From: Deinococcus sp. JMULE3
Lineage (GTDB): Bacteria > Deinococcota > Deinococci > Deinococcales > Deinococcaceae
Length of the DNA stretch: 64,000 bases
Direction of reading: 5' to 3'
Assembly (NCBI RefSeq): GCF_013337115.1
Contig: NZ_SGWE01000004.1
Location: 496,001 to 560,000 of the forward strand
Under the pieces are notes generated by a model. The model ran no database searches. It was not told the origin of the DNA and worked only from the letters and a program-made list of their open reading frames with translations. This document shows, piece by piece, positions 1-10,445 of this stretch. Both the position numbers and the translations under genes were made by a program. Numbering within the stretch: the stretch's first letter is position 1; each line of letters opens with the position of its first letter.

Positions 1-446
1 CCGCCGCTGTCGCTGCCGCTGCCGGGTTCGGTGAGGCCCCACGCGCCCAGCTTCTCCGCGCTGGCCAGGGCCGGGAGGAACTTCTGCTTCTGCGCCTCGG
101 TCCCGCCGATCAGGATGTGACCCTGGCACAGGCTGTTGTGACTGGCGACCGTCAGGCACAGGCTGCCGTCCACCGCGGCGATCTCCTCGATGATCATCGC
201 GAACGTCGCCGTGTCCAGCCCGGCGCCGCCGTACTCCTCGGGCGTCTGCGCGCCCATGATGCCCATCTCGCCCAGTTCACGGACGATCTGCATGGGGAAC
301 TCACTGGTCTGGTCCCGCTCGGCCGCGCCGGGCTCGACCTTGTTCTTCAGGAAGGCGCGCAGCGCGCTGATGATCGTGCGCTGGTCGTCGTTCATGGGCT
401 GCGTGTTCGGGTTCATGGCATCGGGGCGGTTCAGGGTGCTGGTCAT
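1..446 (-). CDS. Acyl-CoA dehydrogenase, N-terminal part (runs off the window)
   Basis: Reading on the minus strand from ATG at 446 gives 148 residues before the window edge. The fragment is the all-helical N-terminal domain of a flavin acyl-CoA dehydrogenase and reaches the family motif LTEPGSGSD (about residues 138-146), which lies at the FAD and substrate site. GGAG lies 6 bases before the ATG; two further in-frame ATGs (residues 11 and 18) are possible starts. The enzyme oxidises an acyl-CoA to the 2-enoyl-CoA. Next to a methylcrotonyl-type carboxylase gene and CoA-transferase genes, isovaleryl-CoA is a reasonable substrate, but this is inferred from context; the catalytic Glu lies outside the window. 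Confidence 0.93.
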   Translation of the reverse strand, partial: MTSTLNRPDAMNPNTQPMNDDQRTIISALRAFLKNKVEPGAAERDQTSEFPMQIVRELGEMGIMGAQTPEEYGGAGLDTATFAMIIEEIAAVDGSLCLTVASHNSLCQGHILIGGTEAQKQKFLPALASAEKLGAWGLTEPGSGSDSG

Positions 447-467
447 GGGGGCTCCTTCGGAGGGGGT

Positions 468-534
468 GATGGTTGAAAGTTGATAGGTGATGGAGGAAGG
501 CGGGCAGTCTTTCGACCATCGACCTTCAACCATC
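468..534. terminator. Long imperfect hairpin after the carboxylase gene
   Basis: Bases 468-487 and 516-534 are near-complementary 19-20 nt arms (about three mismatches). The structure lies just after the carboxylase stop (542) and before the dehydrogenase start (446), both on the minus strand. It could be a weak terminator or an mRNA processing/stability stem. There is no clear T-run. Confidence 0.5.
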
Positions 535-541
535 GACGGAC

Positions 542-2212
542 CTATACCTGGAAGACGCCGACGCGGAATTCGTCCTGGTGGGGGTTCTGCGCGCAGGCTT
601 CGAGGGCGCGGATGAGGCGGTCGCGAGTGTCGTTGGGGGGGATGATCTCGTCGACCCAGAGGCGGGCGGCGGCGTAGCGGGGGTCGAGTTCGGTGTCGTA
701 CTTGCTCTTGACCTCGTCGTAGAGGCGCTGGAGTTCCTCGTCGTCGGGCTGGTGGCCGCCCCGTTTCAGTGCGGCGAGTTGGATGTCGAGGAGGGTCTTG
801 GCGGCGGCGTTGCCGCTCATGACGGCGTATTTGGCGCTGGGCCACGCGAACAGGAAGCGGGGGGCGTAGGCCTTGCCGTTCATGGCGTAGTTCCCGGCCC
901 CGAAGGACCCGCCGGTGATGATGGTGATCTTGGGGACGACGGTGTTGCTCACGGCGTTGACGAGTTTCGCGCCGCGCCGGATGATGCCTTCCTGTTCGCT
1001 GTCGCGGCCGACCATGAAGCCGGTCACGTCACTCAGGAACACGAGGGGCACGCCCGCCTGGTTGGCGTCCATGATGAAGCGGGCGGCCTTGTCGGCGCTG
1101 TCGCCGTAGATGACGCCGCCGACCTCGATGCGGGTGCGCAGGCCGGGTTCGCCGCCGCTCTTGAGTTTCTTCTTGATGACGGTGCGCTGGTTCGCCACGA
1201 ACGCCACGGGGTAGCCGCCGGCGCGGGCGAAGCCGCACACGAGCGTCTCGCCGTACTCGGGTTTGAACTCGTGGAACTCGCCCCCGTCCACCAGGGCAGT
1301 GATGAGGTCGCGCACGTCGTAGGTCCTGCTGCCGTCGAAGCCGACGAGGTCCGTGAGGTCGCGTTCCGGGGCGGGCAGCGTCTCCTTGCGGCGGCGGGCG
1401 AACGGGGCGGGTTCGCCCTGCGCGTACAGGTCGGCCAGCGCGCGGATGCGTTTCAGTGCGGCGGCGTCGTCGGGTTCCTTGTAGTCCACGGTCCCGGCGA
1501 TAGAGGCGTGCATGCCCGCCCCGCCGAGGTCCTCGCTGTCCACGACCTGTCCGATGGCGGCCTTCACCAGCGCGGGCCCGGCGAGGTACAGCCCGGAGCC
1601 CTCGGTCATGATCAGGGTGTCGCACATGACGGGCAGGTACGCGCCTCCCGCGACGCAGTTGCCCATGATCGCGGCGATCTGCGGGATGCCGCGTGCGCTC
1701 ATGCGGGCGTTGAGGTAGAACACGCGGCCGAAGTCGTCCTGATCGGGGAAGATCTCGTCCTGCATGGGCAGGTACACACCCGCACTGTCCACGAGGTACA
1801 CGACCGGGAGGTGGTTTTCCAGGGCGATGGTCTGCGCGCGGATGACCTTCTTGGCGGTGATCGGGAAGAACGCCCCGGCCTTCACGGTGGCGTCGTTGGC
1901 GATGATCATCCAGGGGCGACCCTGGATGGTGCCGATGCCGGTGACGGTCCCGCCGGACGGGCAGCCGCCGACGTCCCCATACATCTCCCACCCGGCGAAG
2001 GTCATCAGTTCGTCGAAGGGGGTGCCATCGTCGATCAGCTGGCGGATGCGTTCGCGGGCGGTCAGGCGGTTCTTGTCGTGCTGGCGCTGCTGGGCCTTGG
2101 CGCCCCCGCCCGCGTGGACGGTCAGGCGGTCGGTGGCGAGGCGTTCCAGGGCGTCCTGCCACGCGCTACGGGTCGGGGGCGCCGGGGGGGCGCTGGTGTC
2201 AGGCTGGGTCAT
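542..2212 (-). CDS. Acyl-CoA carboxylase beta subunit (methylcrotonyl-CoA carboxyltransferase type)
   Basis: 556 residues covering both halves of the biotin-dependent carboxyltransferase fold. The oxyanion-hole segments are GNCVAGGAYLPV (about residue 185) and GGSFGAGNYAMNG (about 434-446); the latter, followed by KAYAPRFLFAWP, resembles methylcrotonyl-CoA carboxylase rather than the propionyl type. It should move carboxyl from carboxybiotin to the acyl-CoA in leucine breakdown. No biotin carboxylase alpha subunit is in the window. An ATG exists at 2221, but a TAGACT -10 box ends only one base before it, so the second ATG at 2212, 10 bases after the box, is preferred. A TetR-type palindrome lies directly upstream of that box. 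The 98-bp gap to scoB holds this promoter. Confidence 0.92.
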   Translation of the reverse strand: MTQPDTSAPPAPPTRSAWQDALERLATDRLTVHAGGGAKAQQRQHDKNRLTARERIRQLIDDGTPFDELMTFAGWEMYGDVGGCPSGGTVTGIGTIQGRPWMIIANDATVKAGAFFPITAKKVIRAQTIALENHLPVVYLVDSAGVYLPMQDEIFPDQDDFGRVFYLNARMSARGIPQIAAIMGNCVAGGAYLPVMCDTLIMTEGSGLYLAGPALVKAAIGQVVDSEDLGGAGMHASIAGTVDYKEPDDAAALKRIRALADLYAQGEPAPFARRRKETLPAPERDLTDLVGFDGSRTYDVRDLITALVDGGEFHEFKPEYGETLVCGFARAGGYPVAFVANQRTVIKKKLKSGGEPGLRTRIEVGGVIYGDSADKAARFIMDANQAGVPLVFLSDVTGFMVGRDSEQEGIIRRGAKLVNAVSNTVVPKITIITGGSFGAGNYAMNGKAYAPRFLFAWPSAKYAVMSGNAAAKTLLDIQLAALKRGGHQPDDEELQRLYDEVKSKYDTELDPRYAAARLWVDEIIPPNDTRDRLIRALEACAQNPHQDEFRVGVFQV

Positions 2213-2229
2213 TGTTGCCATCAGTCTAA

Positions 2230-2243
2230 CAAACGCTCGTTAG
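2230..2243. promoter_or_regulatory. PaaR-type palindromic operator at the carboxylase promoter
   Basis: The 14 bases fit CNAACGNNCGTTNG exactly, the consensus I recall for the TetR-family repressor PaaR of Thermus thermophilus. The site ends one base before the TAGACT -10 box (minus strand), so a bound repressor would block polymerase. An identical-consensus site is at 7350-7363. Confidence 0.72.
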
Positions 2244-2310
2244 GGATGCGAGGGAAGCAGGACACGCCCCCCGCATCCACCGGGACACGGGAGGCGCCGG
2301 GGGAGGCGGT

Positions 2311-2940
<630 letters not shown>

Positions 2941-2989
2941 GGGTGACCTCCTTGCGGTCAGTAGGGGTGGGATTGTGAAAGTCAGGGGC

Positions 2990-3019
2990 AGCTTGCGGCG
3001 CGGGTTGCCGGGGTGTCAA
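2990..3019 (-). promoter_or_regulatory. Sigma-70-type promoter of scoB
   Basis: On the minus strand TTGACA (3014-3019), an 18-bp spacer, then CAAGCT (2990-2995). This is the only perfect -35 hexamer I noticed in the window; it leaves a leader of about 43 nt with a strong Shine-Dalgarno. Confidence 0.6.
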
Positions 3020-3079
3020 GCCGCCGGGCCCGCTGGAATGGACACCCGTATCATGCCCGGCGCCCGTCACAGGCCCGTT

Positions 3080-4018
3080 TCAGGTGGAGCGTCCATCTCC
3101 CGCGCCCGGCGCGCCGCTCCCGGCCTCCAGCATCCGCCGGAGGATGACGTGGTGGTCCTCGAAGAACTGCCTGGGGCGCTCCAGTGCGTGCGCGAGGGGC
3201 ACCGGGCGGGTCCCCACGGGCGGCGCGTCCGCGAGGACGACGTGCGCGGTGGTGGGAACGCCCAGCGAGCGGGCCGGGTGGCTGAACACCGTCGCGCCCG
3301 CAGGCAGCCTGTCGGGGGGCAGGGGCGTGGCGGGCAGGGTCCAGAGGCCCGCGCCGACCGGGCCGGGGCAGCGGGAGAGCCACACCAGCGACTGATCCGG
3401 GGTGACGTGCAGGTCGAGGCGTTCGTGGCGGGGCGTGCCGTCCCACTCGGCCCGTTCGGCCTCCAGCGCGGTCCACTCGGCGCGCAGGCGGGTGAAGGTG
3501 CCCGTGCCCCGGAAGTGGGTCAGGAATCCGGAGACCGCCGGGGGGAGGTCCGGGGACACCTCGCCCTGCCCGAAGAGGCCAGCGCGGACCTCGGTGGCGT
3601 TCAGCACGCCCTCCCCCACCCACAGGGCCGGGCTGGGGGCCAGGGTCCACTCGGGGAACCAGCGCAGGTAACTGCTGCTGGCGTCCTTCTCGAAACCGGT
3701 CAGGACCACGGGGGCGTTCCCGGCGACGGCGTGCGCAGCGTGGCGGACGTGCGCCGCCCAGCGGGTCGCGTCGAACTCGTCCGGGAGGGGGCGCAGCGTC
3801 ACGCGGCCCGGCGGGACCCCAGACTCGCGCAGCGCGGCGCGGATCATCCCGGCCCGTTCGCGCGGCGTGAACGGATTGCGGGCGCTGCGGGCGAGGTTCG
3901 CGCTGCCCAGCAGCACCAGCAGCCGCCCGCGCCTGTCTATGGCGGCCTGCATGGTCTGCAGGTGCCCCGCGTGCGGCGGCTGAAATCGCCCCACGTACAC
4001 GGTCAGCGGATCGGCCAT
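3080..4018 (-). CDS. Nicotinamide-nucleotide adenylyltransferase fused to a degenerate Nudix domain
   Basis: 312 residues. Residues 1 to about 170 form the nucleotidyltransferase domain: GRFQPPHAGH (10-19) has the HxGH ATP-binding motif and NATEVRAGL (about 139) matches the ISxTxxR motif of NadM-type enzymes, which join ATP and NMN or NaMN. The rest aligns with the Nudix half of the Slr0787-type bifunctional protein, ending in the family-typical FFEDHHVIL. The Nudix box itself (GX5EX7REXXEEXG) is missing: the chain goes from GLWTLP almost directly to VFSHPARS, so hydrolase activity should be lost. The start codon is formed by the end of a dispersed repeat, with GGAG five bases upstream. It follows the pncB remnant and permease gene in one direction. 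Confidence 0.88.
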   Translation of the reverse strand: MADPLTVYVGRFQPPHAGHLQTMQAAIDRRGRLLVLLGSANLARSARNPFTPRERAGMIRAALRESGVPPGRVTLRPLPDEFDATRWAAHVRHAAHAVAGNAPVVLTGFEKDASSSYLRWFPEWTLAPSPALWVGEGVLNATEVRAGLFGQGEVSPDLPPAVSGFLTHFRGTGTFTRLRAEWTALEAERAEWDGTPRHERLDLHVTPDQSLVWLSRCPGPVGAGLWTLPATPLPPDRLPAGATVFSHPARSLGVPTTAHVVLADAPPVGTRPVPLAHALERPRQFFEDHHVILRRMLEAGSGAPGAGDGRST

Positions 4019-4152
4019 ACGGACTCCGGTTGAATGGGCTGCACAGCCCCTGCAATCCGAGCGGATGCGAGTGGGAGCGGGGCGGGTTCCGGACGTGGAG
4101 CCGGCAATCTGGTGACGTTCCGGATGGTTGGCGAAACAGACGGAATCCGTAT
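4017..4152 (+). repeat. Dispersed repeat, copy A (136 bp)
   Basis: Runs from ATACGGACTCCG to CGGAATCCGTAT, imperfect terminal inverted repeats, with an internal GGGCTG-CA-CAGCCC-like hairpin. On the minus strand its right end supplies the last base of the TGA stop of the pncB remnant and its left end supplies the ATG of the NMNAT gene. It is about as well preserved as copy B (29792-29926). Confidence 0.9.
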
Positions 4153-4280
4153 CACAGCCCGTGGCGGTCGCGCAGGCTGGCGGTCTGCGCGTGCAGTCCG
4201 GCCGCGTGGTCGCCCTGCAGCATGGTCAGCGGATACAGGTCCGTGAACAGCGCCGAGCCGAGCGGGGACGCGCCCGTCAT
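4152..4280 (-). pseudogene. pncB: Nicotinate phosphoribosyltransferase remnant (42 codons)
   Basis: The ATG at 4280 overlaps the permease stop (ATGA), as in a translationally coupled operon. The peptide contains ALFTDLYPLTMLQG, closely resembling the N-terminus of nicotinate phosphoribosyltransferase (LLTDLYxLTMxQ). After about 33 residues the resemblance ends, and translation stops at a TGA completed by repeat copy A. A normal enzyme has well over 400 residues, so catalytic function is gone. Position between a NiaP-like permease and an NMN adenylyltransferase is what a niacin-salvage operon would have. Loss could be due to a deletion associated with the repeat. The identification rests on a short stretch and could be tested against relatives. 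Confidence 0.65.
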
Positions 4281-5680
4281 CCGTGTTCCCCTTCCGGCAC
4301 GGGCTGGCCGCGCAGGTCCAGTCCGGTCGCCCAGACGCACCCGGCCGAGATGATGAACGACGCGGCGAACACGGTGAGCGCCTGACCGAGGTTCCCGCTG
4401 AGCAGCAGGCCGCCCGCCACCGGGGAGATCAGGCTGCCCAGCCGCGCGGCGGCGCTGACGGTGCCCATGCCGGTGCCGCGCAGCGTGGTGGGGAACACCT
4501 CGGCGGTGAAGGCGTACAGCGCCCCCCACGCGCCCAGCAGCGAGAACGACAGCAGCCCCGACGCGACCAGCGTCCAGACGGGCTCGCTGGACAGCATGAA
4601 CAGGTACGCTCCGGCGGCGCTGGACAGCATGAAGATCACCAGCGTCATGCGGCGCCCCAGCCACTCGACGAGCAGGCTGGACAGCAGGTAACCGGGAATC
4701 TGCGCCAGCGCCAGGATCATCGCCAGGCGGTACGCCTCGGGCAGGTCCACGCCCTGCGTGCGGAGGTACGTGGGCAGCCACGAGAAGATCCCGTAGTACC
4801 CGAGGCTCATGCCGAACCAGGTGATGCCCAGCAGCAGCGTCCGGTCGCGCAGGTGCGGGGACAGCAGCGCCGCCCAGCGGGGGGGCCGGGCGGTCACGCG
4901 GCGCGGCGCGGCCAGCGGTTCGGGCGGCAGGTCTCGCCCGTTGAGCTGTGCGACCCGTTCCAGCGCGGCGCGGGCCTCGTCCAGGCGGCCGCGTGCACTC
5001 AGCCAGCGGGGCGAGTCCGGCACGCCGGTCCGCACGAGCAGGCCCACCACGCCGGGCAGGGCGGCGATCAGCACCAGCACCCGCCAGCCCTCCTCCGGTG
5101 GCAGCAGGTGCCCCACGCCGTAGGCCAGCGCGGCGATCAGCAGCGTCCCGATCGCCCAGAAGCCCTCGGTGAGCACCAGGAAGCGGCCCCGCACGCGCCG
5201 GGGGACGAACTCGGCCATCAGGGCGTAGTCGACCGCCATGGTGCCCCCGATGGCGAATCCGGCCAGGACCCGCGCGGTCACCAGCACCCAGATGTTCGGG
5301 GCCATGGCGCCCACCAGCCCGAAGATCACGCCCGCCAGCACCGTGAACAGGAACACCGGGCGGCGCCCGTACACGTCGGCCTGACGGCCCCAGAAGGGCG
5401 CGCCGAGCAGCATGCCGAGGAACGTCGCCGAGAGCAGCATGGTGCTGCCCAGCGCGCCGGACGGCAGGCCGAACGAGGCGTTCACGCCGGGCAGCGCGAA
5501 GCCCATCAGCAGGACCTCCATAGCGTCGGCGGCGAAGGTCAGGCCGCAGATGAGCAGCAGCCGGATCTGGAACGCCCCGACACCCAGGCTCTCGATGACG
5601 GCGTCGACGGTGGTGGTGCCGGGCAGCGGCGCGGCGGGCACGTCGTCCGGGAGGTACAGTCGGGTGGGCCGCTCGGTCAC
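4277..5680 (-). CDS. MFS permease, NiaP-like (probable niacin uptake)
   Basis: 467 residues of the major facilitator superfamily with 12 predicted membrane segments; [13 protein letters not shown] is the conserved loop 2-3 motif, and the loop after helix 6 carries PDSPRWL as in sugar-porter/NiaP relatives. The long central loop ([16 protein letters not shown]) also fits. The start is taken as GTG 5680 because TACACT lies six bases upstream, giving a leaderless mRNA; a longer frame to 5731 would run past this promoter. The gene is divergent from nadE and overlaps the pncB remnant, which favours nicotinate or nicotinamide as substrate. Substrate assignment is contextual; other organic solutes are possible. 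Confidence 0.82.
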   Translation of the reverse strand: MTERPTRLYLPDDVPAAPLPGTTTVDAVIESLGVGAFQIRLLLICGLTFAADAMEVLLMGFALPGVNASFGLPSGALGSTMLLSATFLGMLLGAPFWGRQADVYGRRPVFLFTVLAGVIFGLVGAMAPNIWVLVTARVLAGFAIGGTMAVDYALMAEFVPRRVRGRFLVLTEGFWAIGTLLIAALAYGVGHLLPPEEGWRVLVLIAALPGVVGLLVRTGVPDSPRWLSARGRLDEARAALERVAQLNGRDLPPEPLAAPRRVTARPPRWAALLSPHLRDRTLLLGITWFGMSLGYYGIFSWLPTYLRTQGVDLPEAYRLAMILALAQIPGYLLSSLLVEWLGRRMTLVIFMLSSAAGAYLFMLSSEPVWTLVASGLLSFSLLGAWGALYAFTAEVFPTTLRGTGMGTVSAAARLGSLISPVAGGLLLSGNLGQALTVFAASFIISAGCVWATGLDLRGQPVPEGEHG

Positions 5681-5748
5681 CCGTTCAGTGTAGAGCGTTC
5701 CTGCGTGCGCCCGGGCGCCACCTGAGCGCATCTGGGATACTGCGCGGC

Positions 5749-6588
5749 ATGAGCATGCAGCAGGCCATCATCACGGAACTGGAGGTCCGCCCCGTCATCG
5801 ACCCGGCGGCCGAGGTGGAGCGGCGCGTGGCGTTCCTGTGCGCGTACCTGCGGGCGTCGGGCACGCGGGGGTTCGTGCTGGGGATCAGTGGCGGGCAGGA
5901 CAGCACCCTGGCGGGGCGGCTGTGCCAGCTGGCCGCCGAGCGACTGCGCGGGGAGGGTGCGGACGCGACGTTCGTGGCAGCGCGCCTGCCGTACGGCGTG
6001 CAGGCCGACGAGGCGGACGCGCAGCGCGCCCTGGCGTTCATCCGCCCCGACCGGAGCGTGACCGTGAACGTGAAGGGCGCCGTGGACGCCGCCGCGCGGG
6101 CCGCCGCCGAGGCGCTGGCCGAGGCGGGCATGGGCGGCGAGCTGCGCGACTTCGTGCGGGGGAACATCAAGGCCCGCGAGCGGATGGTCGCGCAGTACGC
6201 GCTGGCCGGGCAGCTGAACCTGCTCGTGGTGGGCACCGACCACGCCGCCGAGGCCATCACGGGCTTCTTCACGAAGTACGGGGACGGCGGCGTGGACCTG
6301 ACCCCCCTGACCGGCCTGAGCAAACGCCAGGGCGCGCAGCTCCTCGCGCACCTGGGCGCCGCGCCGGAGACGTGGCAGAAGGTGCCCACTGCCGACCTGG
6401 AGGACGACCGCCCCGGCCTCCCCGATGAAGTGGCATTGGGCCTGACGTACGCCCAGATCGACGACTACCTGGAAGGCCAGCCGGTCGCGCCGGAAGTGGC
6501 AGAGAAACTGGAGCGGATGTACCGCGTCACCCGGCACAAGCGCGCCGTGCCGGTCACGCCGTTCGACGGGTGGTGGCAGAAGCACTGA
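5749..6588 (+). CDS. nadE: NAD+ synthetase (ammonia-dependent)
   Basis: 279 residues, the size of the single-domain NadE that uses ammonia; there is no glutaminase domain. The ATP-pyrophosphatase P-loop SGGQDS is at residues 47-52, and later blocks such as [20 protein letters not shown] and [11 protein letters not shown] are typical. It amidates deamido-NAD in the cytoplasm, completing NAD synthesis. GATACT ends seven bases before the ATG, so the mRNA is probably leaderless; a second ATG two codons later is possible. Divergent from the permease gene, it shares a short 68-bp promoter region with it. Convergent with scoA downstream, separated by a hairpin. Confidence 0.97.
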   Translation: MSMQQAIITELEVRPVIDPAAEVERRVAFLCAYLRASGTRGFVLGISGGQDSTLAGRLCQLAAERLRGEGADATFVAARLPYGVQADEADAQRALAFIRPDRSVTVNVKGAVDAAARAAAEALAEAGMGGELRDFVRGNIKARERMVAQYALAGQLNLLVVGTDHAAEAITGFFTKYGDGGVDLTPLTGLSKRQGAQLLAHLGAAPETWQKVPTADLEDDRPGLPDEVALGLTYAQIDDYLEGQPVAPEVAEKLERMYRVTRHKRAVPVTPFDGWWQKH

Positions 6589-6592
6589 ACCA

Positions 6593-6630
6593 GGGGGGCA
6601 GCCCGGCTGACGATGCCGGGCCGTCCCCCT
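6593..6630. terminator. Bidirectional hairpin between nadE and scoA
   Basis: Arms starting GGGGGCAGCCCGGC and ending GCCGGGCCGTCCCCC pair with one or two mismatches around a 7-nt loop, in the 44-bp gap between convergent genes. Confidence 0.65.
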
Positions 6631-6632
6631 TC

Positions 6633-7331
6633 TCACCCGGCGCGGACGGTGCGCTGCTCGATGCGTTTCTCGGGCGTGGCGTTCAGCACGACGCGCTGCA
6701 CGAAGATGCCGGGGGTGTCCACGTCGTCCGGGTCGATCTGACCGATCTCGACGATCTCCTCGACCTCCGCGACGGTGACCCTGCCGCAGGTGGCGGCCAT
6801 CGGGTTGAAGTTCCGGGCGGTCTTGCGGTACACGAGGTTCCCGGCCCGGTCGGCCTTCCACGCCTTCACCAGGGCGACGTCGGCGACGATGCCTCGTTCC
6901 AGGATGAACGTCTGGCCGTCAAAGTCCTTGTGTTCCTTGCCCTCGGCGACGGTGGTGCCCACGCCGGTCTTCGTGTAGAAGCCGGGGATGCCCGCGCCCC
7001 CGGCGCGCATGCGTTCGGCCAGGGTGCCCTGCGGCGTGAATTCCAGTTCCAGTTCCCCGGCGAGGTACTGGCGTTCGAATTCCTTGTTCTCGCCGACGTA
7101 GGAGCTGATCATCTTGCGGATCTGGCGGGTCTGGAGCAGCAGGCCCAGGCCCCAGCCGTCCACCCCGGCGTTGTTACTGACGGCGGTCAGGTCCTTAGCG
7201 CCGCTGTCGCGCAGGGCGAGGATGAGCTGTTCGGGAATGCCGCACAGGCCGAAGCCGCCCACGGCGATGGTCTGGCCGTCGGCGACGATGTCGTGAAGCG
7301 CCGCGTGGGCGTCGGGGTACACCTTGTTCAT
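6633..7331 (-). CDS. scoA: 3-oxoacid CoA-transferase subunit A
   Basis: 232 residues, normal for the A subunit. The N-terminal [10 protein letters not shown] glycine-rich motif binds CoA in this family, and [16 protein letters not shown] and [20 protein letters not shown] are typical later blocks. Partner subunit B is encoded at 2311-2940. The complex activates acetoacetate with succinyl-CoA, linking leucine and ketone-body breakdown to the TCA cycle. ATG 7331 lies nine bases after a TACACT -10 box, and the box is preceded by a perfect PaaR-type palindrome (7350-7363), the same arrangement as at the carboxylase gene. Confidence 0.95.
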   Translation of the reverse strand: MNKVYPDAHAALHDIVADGQTIAVGGFGLCGIPEQLILALRDSGAKDLTAVSNNAGVDGWGLGLLLQTRQIRKMISSYVGENKEFERQYLAGELELEFTPQGTLAERMRAGGAGIPGFYTKTGVGTTVAEGKEHKDFDGQTFILERGIVADVALVKAWKADRAGNLVYRKTARNFNPMAATCGRVTVAEVEEIVEIGQIDPDDVDTPGIFVQRVVLNATPEKRIEQRTVRAG

Positions 7332-7349
7332 GTTGGCTCCAGTGTAGAA

Positions 7350-7363
7350 CGAACGGTCGTTAG
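7350..7363. promoter_or_regulatory. PaaR-type palindromic operator at the scoA promoter
   Basis: Second perfect match to CNAACGNNCGTTNG in the window. On the minus strand it ends three bases before TACACT, the likely -10 of scoA. Same placement as at the carboxylase gene, suggesting one TetR-family repressor senses an acyl-CoA and controls both. No TetR gene is in the window. Confidence 0.72.
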
Positions 7364-8091
7364 GAGATGGGGAGGCTGGACAGGAACCCGTCCAGCAGCG
7401 CGCGGAAGGCGGCGGGGTCCTCCTGCGGGAAGCCGTGACCGCGCCCGGTCAGGATGGTGGCCGCCGTGCCCAGCGCCGACGCCTGTGCGCGCACCATGTC
7501 CGGCGTGATCAGCGGGTCCAGTTCACCGCCCAACACCAGCGTGGGCAGCCCGGCCAGGCGCGCCGCGTCCACCCGCCACGCGGCCAGCGCGCGGGCATTC
7601 CCGCTGTAATGCGTGACGGCCATGTTCGCGCCGTCCGCCAGCAGGTCCGCGAAGTTCGCCGGGCGGCGCGACGGGAACAGGGCACCCAGGCTGGCCTCCA
7701 TCAGCGGCGGGGTGGTGCGCAGCAGTTCCAGCACCGGGTAGTTCTCCTCCGGCGTGACCAGCCCGTTCAGGGGTGCACTGGCCGCCAGGACCAGACCCGC
7801 GAGGGCCTGCGGCTCACGCGCCGCGACCTCCAGCGCCACCGCGCCTCCCAGCGAGTGCCCCAGCAGCACGGGCCGCACGACACCCTGCGCGTGCAGCCAG
7901 TCCTGCATCCAGTCCGCGTACGATCCAATCGCAACCTCGCCCACGTGGGGCGTGCCCGCGAAGCCCGGCAGGTCCGGGGCCAGCACCCGCCACCCCGCAG
8001 GCGGATCGGCCAGCAGGTCCACCCACCAGCGGGCGGACGCGAAATTCCCGTGCAGCGCTACAAGGGTGCGGGTCATGCCTCCGTCAGACAT
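7360..8091 (-). CDS. Alpha/beta hydrolase
   Basis: 243 residues with a complete alpha/beta-hydrolase triad: nucleophile Ser80 in GHSLGG, an acid in GGELDPL (about 190-196) and His in GRGHGF (about 218-223). [10 protein letters not shown] near the N-terminus forms the oxyanion region. The ATG at 8091 overlaps the 3' end of the upstream acyltransferase-like gene by eight bases and has GGAGGTG in front, so the two are translationally coupled and share that gene's promoter with the heptamer operator. The substrate is not evident; an ester or thioester is likely. Its stop lies beside the scoA operator region. Confidence 0.85.
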   Translation of the reverse strand: MSDGGMTRTLVALHGNFASARWWVDLLADPPAGWRVLAPDLPGFAGTPHVGEVAIGSYADWMQDWLHAQGVVRPVLLGHSLGGAVALEVAAREPQALAGLVLAASAPLNGLVTPEENYPVLELLRTTPPLMEASLGALFPSRRPANFADLLADGANMAVTHYSGNARALAAWRVDAARLAGLPTLVLGGELDPLITPDMVRAQASALGTAATILTGRGHGFPQEDPAAFRALLDGFLSSLPIS

Positions 8092-9166
8092 GGCGCACCT
8101 CCGCCACGTCCAGCGCGGGCGGGATCGGCGCCGTGCCCAGCAGGTCCCGCAGGGCGTCCTCGAACGCGGCAGTGTCGGTCAGGCCGCCCAGGTGCCCGCG
8201 CGGCGAGTCGAATTCCAGGTGGGTGTGCGCCACGCCTGCCTCCTGCGTGCGCGCGGCGAACTCGCGCATCTCGGCGGCAGGGAAGAACTGATCACCGCGG
8301 ACGTTCACGCTCAGCAGCCGGGTGCCCAGGTCACGCCAGCGGCGGCACAGGTCGTCCAGGGGGGCGACCTCCAGCAGGTCATGGGTCTGCACGGCCCGGC
8401 CGATGTCCAGCACGTGGCTCAGGTCCGCGGTGACGGTGCGGGTACGCAGGTAGGCGTCCACGTCCTCCTCGCGGAACAGCAGGTCCATGCCGTCCGCGCC
8501 CAGCCCGAAGAAGGTGATCAGGCGCAGCGTCTCGTGCAGCGCCGCATCCGGGTCGCCCTGCGCCGCCGCGTGCAGCAGCGGCCCGAACACGCCGCGCAGC
8601 ACCGGCCCCGCGACCGGACTGGTCACGACCGCCGCCACGCGCGGCGCCAGCGCCGGGGCGCGCGCCGCCCACTGCAGCGCCTGCATCCCCCCGAAGCTGG
8701 GGCCGACCACCGCGTGCCAGTGCGGAGCGTCCAGCGCGCGCAGCAGGCCGCACTGCGCCGCGTGCAGGTCCGCCATCGTCCACGCCGGGAACCGCTCTCC
8801 CCACGGCTGCCCGTCCGGGTGGGGCGTGGCGGGGCCGGTCGTGACGACCTGCGGGTCGCGCACCTGCACGTTCCCCAGGCTGTTCAGGCACACCACGTGG
8901 AACCGGTCGGTGTCCAGCGCCCGCCCCGGCCCGATCAGGGCCGCCCACCAGCCGGGCGTGCCGTCGGGCTGAACCCCGGCGGCGCGCATGGTGCCGGTGT
9001 AGTGGTGGCAGACCAGCACGGCGTTGTCGCGCGCGGCGTTCAGTTCACCCCAGGCGCGCCCGCCCAGGCGCACGGGGACGGGGACGCCCGCCACGTTCAG
9101 GTCACCCCGCAGTTCGAACAGACCGGGGGAGTCGCCCGGGGTCCAGGTCCACTGACTGTCTCGCAT
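8084..9166 (-). CDS. Homoserine O-acetyltransferase-like acyltransferase (MetX family fold)
   Basis: 360 residues. The nucleophile elbow is GPSFGGMQALQWA, the hallmark of the MetX branch of alpha/beta hydrolases, and RGHLGGL near the C-terminus holds the catalytic His. CHHYTGTMRA differs from the usual HALTGS segment that shapes the homoserine site, so this may be a paralogue with another acyl acceptor or a hydrolase rather than the methionine enzyme. ATG 9166 follows TAGCCT by eight bases (leaderless). Upstream is a heptamer-pair operator shared in design with livJ and bdhA. It heads a two-gene operon with the alpha/beta hydrolase. Confidence 0.8.
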   Translation of the reverse strand: MRDSQWTWTPGDSPGLFELRGDLNVAGVPVPVRLGGRAWGELNAARDNAVLVCHHYTGTMRAAGVQPDGTPGWWAALIGPGRALDTDRFHVVCLNSLGNVQVRDPQVVTTGPATPHPDGQPWGERFPAWTMADLHAAQCGLLRALDAPHWHAVVGPSFGGMQALQWAARAPALAPRVAAVVTSPVAGPVLRGVFGPLLHAAAQGDPDAALHETLRLITFFGLGADGMDLLFREEDVDAYLRTRTVTADLSHVLDIGRAVQTHDLLEVAPLDDLCRRWRDLGTRLLSVNVRGDQFFPAAEMREFAARTQEAGVAHTHLEFDSPRGHLGGLTDTAAFEDALRDLLGTAPIPPALDVAEVRHV

Positions 9167-9174
9167 CGCGGTTC

Positions 9175-9208
9175 AGGCTAGGTGGGGGGCGTCACGGGCC
9201 GGTTACAC
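9175..9208 (-). promoter_or_regulatory. SARP-type operator plus -10 box of the acyltransferase-like operon
   Basis: Minus strand: GTGTAAC (9202-9208), 4 bp, CCGTGAC (9191-9197), 10 bp, TAGCCT (9175-9180), then 8 bp to the ATG. Direct heptamers with 11-bp period in the -35 position are typical of SARP activator sites. There is no sigma-70 -35 hexamer. Confidence 0.7.
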
Positions 9209-9224
9209 GCCCGGTCAGCGGCAG

Positions 9225-9258
9225 GTGTAACGCCCGTGTGACGAGTCGGTCCTAGACT
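9225..9258 (+). promoter_or_regulatory. SARP-type operator plus -10 box of livJ
   Basis: GTGTAAC (9225-9231), 4 bp, GTGTGAC (9236-9242), 10 bp, TAGACT (9253-9258). Same spacing as the divergent copy at 9175-9208 and as bdhA. The two first heptamers face away from each other across 16 bp. Confidence 0.72.
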
Positions 9259-9269
9259 GCCGGGCGAAC

Positions 9270-10430
<1,161 letters not shown>

Positions 10431-10445
10431 TGCTCTGAGCGGTGA

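Noticed and set aside
8084..9166. Naming the acyltransferase-like gene metX
   Set aside because: The nucleophile elbow fits, but the segment that shapes the homoserine site (CHHYTGTM) differs and no methionine genes are nearby.
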